Shown here one piece after another: positions 1-5,723 of a DNA stretch of 9,319 bases. The number at the start of each line of letters is the position of its first letter. Position 1 is the first letter of the stretch. The notes below the pieces were generated by a model. The model did no database searches and had not been told where the DNA came from. It worked only from the letters and a program-made list of their open reading frames with translations. The DNA lies in the NCBI GenBank assembly GCA_004296815.1, contig SCVT01000370.1, positions 1-9,319 of the forward strand, written 5' to 3'. Origin of the DNA: Reyranella sp. Its GTDB lineage: Bacteria > Pseudomonadota > Alphaproteobacteria > Reyranellales > Reyranellaceae. Both the position numbers and the translations under genes were made by a program.

Positions 1-444
1 GGCACCTGTCACGAGCAGCGTCTCGCCCGGCTTGTAGCTGCTGCGCTGCTTCAGCGCGTAGTACGAGGTGCCGTAGGTCATGGTGAACGCCGCACCATCC
101 TCGTAGCTCATGTTCTTCGGCATCGGCAGCAGGCTGCCCTGGTCGACGACGGCTTCGGTCGCGTAGCCGCCATGGCCGATCATGCCGATCACGCGGTCGC
201 CCGCCTTGTAGCCGCTGACGCCCTCGCCCACTTCGGTGATGTCGCCCGCGATCTCGTGGCCCGGCGCGAACGGGCGCGGCGGCTTGAACTGGTACTTGTC
301 CTGGATGATCAGTGTGTCGGGGAAGTTGACTCCGGCCGCCTTCACCGCGACGCGCACCTGCCCCTTGCCGAGCGGCTTGGACGGCAGCTCCACCAGCTTC
401 AGGCTCTCCGGTCCACCCGGCGTTTCGCTCAGCATCGCGCGCAT
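1..444 (-). CDS. NADPH:quinone oxidoreductase family protein (MDR superfamily), C-terminus beyond the window
   Basis: This is the first 148 residues of a medium-chain dehydrogenase/reductase of the quinone oxidoreductase type, which reduces quinones or enoyl-type carbonyls with NAD(P)H in the cytoplasm. The GroES-like N-terminal domain is clear: KAAGVNFPD at residues 35-43, PGHE at 61-64, and a GYKAGDRV turn near 78-85. The cut falls at LLVTGA, just where the nucleotide-binding Rossmann fold begins. The zinc-ligand cysteines of classical alcohol dehydrogenases are absent, which fits the zinc-less quinone oxidoreductase branch. I chose the ATG at 444 because GGGAG lies about 8 bases upstream; a second in-frame ATG at 435 is possible. 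Family members are about 325 residues, so more than half is missing. It is divergent from the MaoC-led operon and shares its upstream region. Substrate is unknown; it may be tied to acyl-CoA metabolism by position only. Confidence 0.9.
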   Translation of the reverse strand, partial: MRAMLSETPGGPESLKLVELPSKPLGKGQVRVAVKAAGVNFPDTLIIQDKYQFKPPRPFAPGHEIAGDITEVGEGVSGYKAGDRVIGMIGHGGYATEAVVDQGSLLPMPKNMSYEDGAAFTMTYGTSYYALKQRSSYKPGETLLVTGA

Positions 445-469
445 CGTTTCGCTCCCGTCATCGGCGTTT

Positions 470-481
470 CGTCACGTGACG
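470..481. promoter_or_regulatory. Perfect 12-bp palindrome, candidate operator between divergent genes
   Basis: CGTCACGTGACG is its own reverse complement. It sits near the middle of the 105-base gap between two divergent genes. The half-site recurs outward on each side in the mirrored orientation: CGTCA at 456-460 on the left and TGACG at 494-498 on the right. The arrangement suggests binding of a dimeric regulator that could control both directions. No regulator gene is in the window, so the family cannot be named. Confidence 0.4.
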
Positions 482-484
482 GCA

Positions 485-513
485 TTGATACGATGACGCG
501 CCGGGAGCGTCCA
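485..513 (-). promoter_or_regulatory. Candidate sigma70-type promoter for the quinone oxidoreductase gene
   Basis: Reading the minus strand, a -35-like TGGACG (513-508) and a -10-like TATCAA (490-485) are separated by 17 bases. Each matches 4 of 6 consensus positions. The predicted start of transcription, near 478, falls inside the palindrome at 470-481, which would suit repressor control. Matches this weak arise by chance, so this is a suggestion only. Confidence 0.25.
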
Positions 514-549
514 TCCGTGCTAGAAGACCGGACTTCCGCGGGGAGAAAG

Positions 550-1005
550 ATGGCAGGGCTTTACTACGAGGAATTCAGCGTCGGTCGCGTCTTCGAGCAT
601 GAATGGACACGCACCGTGACCGAGATGGACAACGTCCTCTTCAGCTCGCTCACCATGAACGTCCAGCCGCTGCACCTCGACGAGGAGTTCGCCTCCAAGA
701 CCGAGTTCGGCCAGCGCATCGTCAACAGCCTGTTTACCCTCGGCCTGATGATCGGCATCACCGTGAACGACACGACGCTCGGCACGACGATCGCCAATCT
801 CGGCATGACCGACGTCAAGTTCCCCAAGCCCGTCTTCCACGGCGACACGTTGCGTGTGCGCACCAAGGTGCTGGGCCTGCGCGAGAGCAAATCGCGGCCC
901 GATGCCGGCATCGTGGAGTTCGGCCACAGCGCGCTCAATCAGCGCGGCGAGATCGTGGCCGAGTGCACCCGCCAGGCGCTGATGCGCAAGAAACCGAAGG
1001 GCTGA
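550..1005 (+). CDS. MaoC-like acyl-CoA hydratase/dehydratase
   Basis: A 151-residue single hot-dog protein of the MaoC dehydratase family, which adds or removes water across the double bond of enoyl-CoA esters. The family block is at residues 24-48: T-E-M-D-N near 24-28, LFSSLTMN at 30-37, PLHLD at 40-44 and EEFA at 45-48. The family histidine is His42. The usual catalytic aspartate position aligns with Asn37, as in a subgroup with a TMN/TLN motif found beside CitE-like genes. The ATG at 550 is preferred over longer upstream frames because GGGGAG lies at 540-545 and the family alignment starts here (LYYEEFSVG). It ends 8 bases before the CoA ester lyase and is probably co-transcribed with it. 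Mycobacterial leucine-catabolism loci carry a similar MaoC-CitE pair, so a methyl-branched hydroxyacyl-CoA substrate is a reasonable inference. Confidence 0.88.
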   Translation: MAGLYYEEFSVGRVFEHEWTRTVTEMDNVLFSSLTMNVQPLHLDEEFASKTEFGQRIVNSLFTLGLMIGITVNDTTLGTTIANLGMTDVKFPKPVFHGDTLRVRTKVLGLRESKSRPDAGIVEFGHSALNQRGEIVAECTRQALMRKKPKG

Positions 1006-1013
1006 AAGACAAG

Positions 1014-1877
1014 ATGCGTTCGTTCCTGTTCGTCCCCGCCGACTCCGAGCGCAAGCTCGCCAAAGGCCCCCTCTCGGGCCCCGATGCACTGATCCTCGAT
1101 CTCGAAGACTCCGTTGCGACCGACCGCAAGAAGGTCGCGCGCGACATGGCGCTGGCCTATCTCAAAGCGGCCGACCGCGCCAAAGGGCCGAAGCTCTATG
1201 TGCGGGTGAATGCACTCGACACCGGCCTGACCCTGGGTGACCTCGCGACCGTCATGCAGGGCAAGCCCGACGGCATTGTCTTCCCGAAGTGCGTCGGCCA
1301 GAAGGACATCGACCTGCTCGCGACCTACCTCGACGCCTTCGAGGTACGCGAAGGCATCGAAAGCGGCACGACCCGCATCCTCACCATCGCGACTGAAAGT
1401 GCCGCGGCGATCCTGGCGCTTACCGCCGCGCCGGCGAAGCATCCGCGGCTGATCGGCCACTCCTGGGGCGGCGAGGATCTGATGGCCGACCTCGGGGCGC
1501 TGGCCAAGGGCCCCTCGCCCGGCGTCTACGACGACACGTTCAGGATGGCTCGCACCGTCAATCTGATGGCGTCGGTCGCTGCCGGCGTGACCGCTTACGA
1601 CACGGTCTATCCCGATATCAAGAACGTCGACGGGCTCCGCGCCGAGGCGCACGAGGCACGGCGCATGGGCTACGGCGGCAAGATCGCCATCCATCCCGAC
1701 CAGGTCGCCATCATCCACGAGGTGTTCACGCCGAGTGCCGCCGAGATCGACTGGGCCAAGAGAGTCGTCGCCGTGTTCGAGGGCAATCCCGGCGCCGGCG
1801 TCCTCACCATGGACGGCAAGATGCTCGACAAGCCGCATCTCGTGCTCGCCCGCCGTCTGCTGTCCCGCGCCGGATGA
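1014..1877 (+). CDS. HpcH/HpaI-family CoA ester lyase (CitE-like, beta-hydroxyacyl-CoA lyase)
   Basis: A 287-residue TIM-barrel lyase of the CitE/malyl-CoA lyase family, which cleaves or forms beta-hydroxyacyl-CoA esters with Mg2+. The family blocks appear in order: RSFLFVPA at residues 2-9, LDLEDSV at 28-34, YVRVN at 62-66 (Arg64 for substrate), VFPK at 89-92, ATES at 126-129 with Mg ligand Glu128, GGEDL at 152-156 with the acidic pair Glu154/Asp155, and IHPDQ at 226-230. Length and motifs are complete, so it should be active. The ATG at 1014 begins exactly at the conserved N-terminal block. A frame running in from upstream (from 603) is a shadow of the MaoC gene. It follows MaoC by 8 bases and overlaps the ExoD gene by ATGA. 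Candidate substrates are malyl-, methylmalyl-, citramalyl- or HMG-CoA; the sequence does not decide. It is unlikely to be a citrate lyase subunit, since no citC, citD or citF is nearby. Confidence 0.92.
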   Translation: MRSFLFVPADSERKLAKGPLSGPDALILDLEDSVATDRKKVARDMALAYLKAADRAKGPKLYVRVNALDTGLTLGDLATVMQGKPDGIVFPKCVGQKDIDLLATYLDAFEVREGIESGTTRILTIATESAAAILALTAAPAKHPRLIGHSWGGEDLMADLGALAKGPSPGVYDDTFRMARTVNLMASVAAGVTAYDTVYPDIKNVDGLRAEAHEARRMGYGGKIAIHPDQVAIIHEVFTPSAAEIDWAKRVVAVFEGNPGAGVLTMDGKMLDKPHLVLARRLLSRAG

Positions 1878-2500
1878 AGGACAATTTCGGCCTCCTGGCC
1901 ACTCTCGACAGGCTGTTCGGCGGTGAGCGCTCCTCGCTGCTGACGCTGCGGGAGTTCCTCGAGGGGCTGGAAGGCCGTTCCTACGCTTTCGCCATCCTGG
2001 CGCTCAACGTGCCGAACGTGATCCCCACCGGAATCCCGTGGCTGTCGACGATCACCGGCGTGCCGATGATCTTTCTGCTCGTGCAGTACTTCGCCGGCCG
2101 GCCCGTACCGTCGTTGCCCGACATGATCGGCAAGCGCGGCCTGCCGCGCGGCAAGCTGCAGGATTTCCTCGGCCGTTGCCGACGCTTCATCCGCTGGCTC
2201 GAGGCCACCGTGCACGTGCGGTACGAATGGTGGGTCAGGGGAATGCCGCGACGGCTGCTGATCGTGACGTGGGCGGCGAACATCGTTCTTCTTGCCTTGC
2301 CGATCCCATTCGACAATCTGCTTCCGGCCTACGCGATTCTCTTCTTCTGTTTCGCGTTGATAGAAGATGACGGAGTCATGGCGATCTGCGGCTGGATCAT
2401 GACGTTTGTCACCGCGCTGTGGACCGTATTCCTCCTGATGGTCGGGCATGCCGCGATCACGGCCGTAATTTCGACGCTGCGGAGCAATATCCTGGGTTGA
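1874..2500 (+). CDS. ExoD family membrane protein (exopolysaccharide synthesis)
   Basis: A 208-residue inner-membrane protein of the ExoD family, known from rhizobial exopolysaccharide synthesis and alkali tolerance; its biochemical role is not established. An amphipathic N-terminus (residues 20-34) leads to a hydrophobic stretch at about 36-74 with the proline-rich family turn NVPNVIPTGIPW (45-56). A basic cytosolic linker follows at 86-127. Further hydrophobic segments lie at about 128-145, 149-163 and 168-200. The acidic LIEDDG at 162-167 matches the family's short loop before the last segments. The start overlaps the preceding stop as ATGA (1874-1877) and the stop overlaps the next start as TGATG, so translation is probably coupled on both sides. 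No clear ribosome binding site is seen, which supports coupling. An envelope protein between two metabolic enzymes is an unusual position. Confidence 0.8.
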   Translation: MKDNFGLLATLDRLFGGERSSLLTLREFLEGLEGRSYAFAILALNVPNVIPTGIPWLSTITGVPMIFLLVQYFAGRPVPSLPDMIGKRGLPRGKLQDFLGRCRRFIRWLEATVHVRYEWWVRGMPRRLLIVTWAANIVLLALPIPFDNLLPAYAILFFCFALIEDDGVMAICGWIMTFVTALWTVFLLMVGHAAITAVISTLRSNILG

Positions 2501-3621
2501 TGATCACCAGGACTCAGCCCGTCGAAACGCCCGGCCTGATCGCCGATCTCGATCGCGGCTTCTCCCTGCCGGCCCGCTGGTACACCGACCCGTCGATCAC
2601 CGAGCGGGAGATCGCGCGCATCTTCCGCAGGAGCTGGAACTACATCGGTCCGCTCTCGCAGCTCGCGAGCGTCGGCGACTACGTCACCGGCTACGCGGGC
2701 GGCGTGCCGGTCGTTGCCGTGCGCAACGAGCATGGCCTCGCGGCCTTCGTGAACGTTTGCCGGCACCGCCGGCACGAGGTCATGAAGGGCCGCGGCAACA
2801 CCAAGATGATGCAGTGCGGCTACCACGCCTGGACCTACGACCTCGCGGGCAGCCTGAGGCGCGTGCCGAGGGCGCAGAGCGAGCCCAACCTGTGTCTGAA
2901 AGATTTCCCGCTGCTGCAGATCCGCATCGAGACGCTGGGGCCGTTCGCCTTCGTTCATCTCGACGACAATGCGCCCTCGCTGATGTCGTTGTACGGGCCG
3001 CTCCTCGATATCATCGCCGCAAGCGGCATCGACCTCGACGCGCTCGTGCCGCACAGTCGCGACGAGTGGCGGTCGCAGGCCAACTGGAAGACGATGCTCG
3101 AGAACTATCTCGAGTGCTACCACTGCGCCGTCGCCCATCCAGGCTTCAGCGCCGCCATCGACGTGCGCCCGGATACCTACAAGCTCGCCTCGCACGGCTG
3201 GTTCTTCAGCCAGACCGGCCCGGTGCGGCCACAGGCCCTGGCGGGCGACACCAAGGTCGCGCTCTACAACGTCGCGGGCGTGGTCGCGCAGTCGCAGTAC
3301 CACTTCCTCTGGCCCAACGTGACGATCAACATCAATCCGGGATTCCCCAACCTGTCGGTCGACGTCTGGACGCCCGACGGGCCCAACGCGACCAAGGGAT
3401 TCTCGGAGCAGTTCTTCGCACCCGGCGTCAGCGAGGAGTTCGCAAGCTCGCTGATCGCGTTCAACAAGCAGGTCGCCCGCGAAGACGACGAGCTCACGGA
3501 TTCTGTGCAGCGCGGCCTGCTGGGCGGCATCCCCGACCGCGGCCGCTTCCTGACCGCGAGCGAACAGCTGGTCGGGCGGTTCCAGCGGATGGTCGTCGAC
3601 GCCGTCGGAGTCGACGCCTAG
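2500..3621 (+). CDS. Rieske non-heme iron oxygenase, alpha subunit (aromatic ring-hydroxylating / N-demethylating type)
   Basis: A 373-residue oxygenase alpha subunit that would use electrons from a reductase partner and O2 to hydroxylate or demethylate a small substrate. The Rieske [2Fe-2S] ligands are Cys87 and His89 (CRH) and Cys106 and His109 (CGYH). The SRPBCC catalytic domain carries NWKTMLENYLECYHCAVAHP at 195-214, giving His208 and His213 as iron ligands. The likely third ligand is Asp329 in the ED-DELTDSVQRGL block. The residue bridging the two metal centres is Glu205 rather than the Asp of naphthalene-dioxygenase types. This resembles carnitine monooxygenase CntA and glycine-betaine monooxygenase GbcA. 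Within CRHRR, the glycine common in the CxHRG motif is Arg91. The ATG at 2500 shares one base with the ExoD stop; longer upstream frames overlap ExoD. No ferredoxin or reductase gene is in view, so the partner must be elsewhere. The substrate is not known. Confidence 0.9.
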   Translation: MITRTQPVETPGLIADLDRGFSLPARWYTDPSITEREIARIFRRSWNYIGPLSQLASVGDYVTGYAGGVPVVAVRNEHGLAAFVNVCRHRRHEVMKGRGNTKMMQCGYHAWTYDLAGSLRRVPRAQSEPNLCLKDFPLLQIRIETLGPFAFVHLDDNAPSLMSLYGPLLDIIAASGIDLDALVPHSRDEWRSQANWKTMLENYLECYHCAVAHPGFSAAIDVRPDTYKLASHGWFFSQTGPVRPQALAGDTKVALYNVAGVVAQSQYHFLWPNVTININPGFPNLSVDVWTPDGPNATKGFSEQFFAPGVSEEFASSLIAFNKQVAREDDELTDSVQRGLLGGIPDRGRFLTASEQLVGRFQRMVVDAVGVDA

Positions 3622-3624
3622 CCG

Positions 3625-4791
3625 CTAGTAGGAGCGCGGCATGCCGAGCACGTGCTCGGCCACGAAGTTCAGGATCATGTTGGTCGAGATCGGCGCCACG
3701 GTGTAGAGCCGCGCCTCGCGGAACTTGCGTTCGATGTCGTACTCCTCGGCGAAACCGAAGCCGCCATGCGTCTGCACGCACATCTCGGCGCAGGCCCACG
3801 ACGCCTCCGACGCCAGCATCTTGGCCATGTTGGCCTCGGCGCCGGCGTTGATGCCGGCCTCGTACATGCTGGCCGCCTTACGCACCATCAGGTCGGCTGC
3901 CTCGATCTGCGTGTAGGCGCGCGCGATCGGGTACTGCACGCCCTGGTTCTGGCCGATCGGCCGCCCGAACAGCTTGCGCTCCTTGGCGTAATTCACGGCC
4001 TTCTCGATGAACCAGCGCCCATCGCCGATGCACTCCGAGGCGATCAGCACACGCTCGGCGTTCATGCCGCTCAGGATGTAGCGGAAGCCCTGCCCTTCCT
4101 CGCCGATCAGGCTGTCGGCCGGGATCTCCATGTTGTCGAAAAAAACTTCGGTGCTGTTGTGGTTCATCATCGTCCGGATCGGACGGATGGTGAGACCCTT
4201 GCCGAGCGCGGTGCGCATATCGACAAGGAACACCGAAAGCCCCTCGGTGCGCTTGGCTGCCTGCTCGCGCGGCGTCGTGCGCGCCAACAACAGCATCAGG
4301 TCGGAATGCTCGGCGCGGCTGGTCCACACCTTCTGACCGTTCACGACATAGGTGCTGTTGTTCTTCTTCACCGCCGTGGTGCGGAGGCTGAGCGTATCGG
4401 TGCCGCTGGTCGGCTCGGTGACGCCGAAAGCCTGCAGGCGCAGTTCGCCAGTCGCGATCTTGGGCAGGTACTGCGCCTTCTGCTCCTTGCTGCCGTGCCG
4501 CAGCACCGTGCCCATGATGTACATCTGGGCATGGCAGGCGGCGGCATTGCAGCCGGCGCGATGAATCTCCTCCAGCACGGCGCTCGCCGCCGAAATGCCG
4601 AGGCCCGAGCCGCCGTACTCCTCCGGGATCAAAATCGCGAGCCAGCCCGCTTCGGTGAGCGCCTGCACGAACTCCGTCGGATAGGCGCGCGTGCGGTCGA
4701 GCTCACGCCAATAGGCGCCATCGAACTTGAGGCAGAGCTGGCGAACGGCGTCGCGGATCTCGGGATGCGTGGGCGCGTAGGGATTTTCCAT
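3625..4791 (-). CDS. Acyl-CoA dehydrogenase, with catalytic Glu in the isovaleryl/long-chain position
   Basis: A 388-residue FAD flavoprotein that oxidises acyl-CoA to 2-enoyl-CoA and passes electrons to ETF. Seen in order: the N-terminal helical domain with PEEYGGSGLG (56-65), the FAD/substrate signature FGVTEPTSGTD (122-132), KVWTS (154-158) in the beta domain, and a C-terminal domain with QTHGGFGFAEEYDIER (340-355). The usual catalytic glutamate of the YEGT motif is missing; the aligned stretch reads TVAPIS (364-369). Glu246 in SGMNAER matches the base of isovaleryl-CoA and long-chain dehydrogenases. The enzyme is therefore likely active, possibly on branched substrates. The ATG at 4791 begins the family's usual N-terminus and follows the D-glutamate cyclase-like stop by 11 bases; a longer frame upstream belongs to that gene in another phase. 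It is probably last in the cyclase-led operon. Its stop is 3 bases from the convergent Rieske stop. Confidence 0.93.
   Translation of the reverse strand: MENPYAPTHPEIRDAVRQLCLKFDGAYWRELDRTRAYPTEFVQALTEAGWLAILIPEEYGGSGLGISAASAVLEEIHRAGCNAAACHAQMYIMGTVLRHGSKEQKAQYLPKIATGELRLQAFGVTEPTSGTDTLSLRTTAVKKNNSTYVVNGQKVWTSRAEHSDLMLLLARTTPREQAAKRTEGLSVFLVDMRTALGKGLTIRPIRTMMNHNSTEVFFDNMEIPADSLIGEEGQGFRYILSGMNAERVLIASECIGDGRWFIEKAVNYAKERKLFGRPIGQNQGVQYPIARAYTQIEAADLMVRKAASMYEAGINAGAEANMAKMLASEASWACAEMCVQTHGGFGFAEEYDIERKFREARLYTVAPISTNMILNFVAEHVLGMPRSY
3643..3660. repeat. Perfect 18-bp palindrome at the convergent gene ends
   Basis: GCCGAGCACGTGCTCGGC reads the same on both strands. As RNA it could fold into a 7-bp GC-rich stem with an ACGT loop in either direction. 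It lies 22 bases past the Rieske stop and inside the last ten codons of the acyl-CoA dehydrogenase gene. There is no T-run after it on either strand, so a classical intrinsic terminator is not shown. It may be a transcript-end stabiliser, an attenuating structure or chance codon choice. Confidence 0.4.
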
Positions 4792-4802
4792 GAGGGCGGA
4801 AG

Positions 4803-5723
4803 CTAGTCCGCCGCCTCTCCCCAGGCAATGCGACCGAGCTTCTCGACCAGCGGCCCGTGCACCTCGGGTCCGAAACCGTCGACGGTGGCCTCGCGCCGAG
4901 CCGTGACGCCATCCACGGCACCCGCCTCCTCGACCACGGCACGCGTAACCGCGAGGTCGCGTTCCGCCGTCAGGAATTTCGCGATAACCGGCTGCCACTC
5001 GGGCCGCACCACGGCCAACGCGGCCATCAGGCCGTAAGCGCCCCAATTCGAGACACCTGCCACAACCAAGTGATCGCAGGACGTGACGCAGGCGATCTCC
5101 GCGCCATTAGGCACCACCTTGGCGATCAACCCGGCCGGCAGCTTGCCCATCCCGATTTCGTTGCCGCCATCGCCGACGGCGAGCTTCCGCCACGGGCCGC
5201 CTTCGAAGAGATCGTCGAGCGGCGCCGTCCACGGCGAGACGTCGACGCCTCGCATATTGCGCGGCTTGCCGTCGCTGCTGCGCCCGCAACGCTCGATCGC
5301 CAGCGCGTGCGTGACGCCGTCGCGCTGCCATTCCCCGGCGACACGGGCGATGTCTGCAGCATCGTCGAGCGCGATCTCATCGACTCCAACGGGCTCGCCG
5401 AGCGCCTGCACGGCCGCTCGCACCGCAGCGGCACAAGGACCGTCGACAGCGATGCGTGCGGGGATCCCGCAGGCCGACAGAGCGGCCGCGATCAGTGCGG
5501 TCCCAACCGGGCCATCGGTTTCGGGCGCAGCGACGTCGCCGCGCGGCACGAAGAATCCGGTGATCAGACCGACGTGCTTGGCTTCCGACAGCGACCGGGC
5601 AGCAGCCGCGAGCCCGCCCGCATTCGCCCGGATGAGCTCTTCCGTCTTGCGGCCGACATCGCGGCAGACCAGTGCGTCGATCGCGGCGAGCCGCTCGGCC
5701 TGGTCACTTTTCCTTGGCGACAT
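4803..5723 (-). CDS. DUF4392 / D-glutamate cyclase-like protein
   Basis: A 306-residue protein matching the DUF4392 domain, the same domain that forms the C-terminal half of mitochondrial D-glutamate cyclase (DGLUCY), which converts D-glutamate to 5-oxo-D-proline. Visible family blocks are GFFVP (56-60), PETDGPVGTALIA (67-79), AIERCGR (142-148), the PLDDLF element (168-173) and the glycine-rich VGDGGNEIGMGK (183-194), followed by VTSCDHLVVAGVSNWGAYGL (213-232). There is no signal peptide, so it should be cytosolic. The ATG at 5723 lies 20 bases inside the end of the CHASE2 cyclase gene and has a GGGGG run just upstream. No later ATG keeps the conserved N-terminus. Cyclase activity is taken from family knowledge; the catalytic residues cannot be confirmed by eye. 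A role in D-amino-acid or peptidoglycan-derived D-glutamate use is possible, but nothing in the neighbourhood confirms it. Confidence 0.82.
   Translation of the reverse strand: MSPRKSDQAERLAAIDALVCRDVGRKTEELIRANAGGLAAAARSLSEAKHVGLITGFFVPRGDVAAPETDGPVGTALIAAALSACGIPARIAVDGPCAAAVRAAVQALGEPVGVDEIALDDAADIARVAGEWQRDGVTHALAIERCGRSSDGKPRNMRGVDVSPWTAPLDDLFEGGPWRKLAVGDGGNEIGMGKLPAGLIAKVVPNGAEIACVTSCDHLVVAGVSNWGAYGLMAALAVVRPEWQPVIAKFLTAERDLAVTRAVVEEAGAVDGVTARREATVDGFGPEVHGPLVEKLGRIAWGEAAD

Noticed and set aside
603..1013. N-terminal extension of the CoA ester lyase into the MaoC gene
   Set aside because: The extension overlaps MaoC in another phase and reads as Arg/His-rich sequence. The conserved RSxLFVPA block begins directly at the ATG at 1014.
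2329..3303. Minus-strand frame of 324 codons opposite the Rieske gene and ExoD
   Set aside because: Its composition is that of an antisense frame, it has no family motif, and it crosses two well-supported genes on the other strand.
3652..4806. Plus-strand open frame of 384 codons opposite the acyl-CoA dehydrogenase
   Set aside because: It is antisense to a gene with complete family motifs. Its translation is rich in His, Arg, Ala and Leu with no recognisable domain, as expected of a shadow frame in high-GC DNA.
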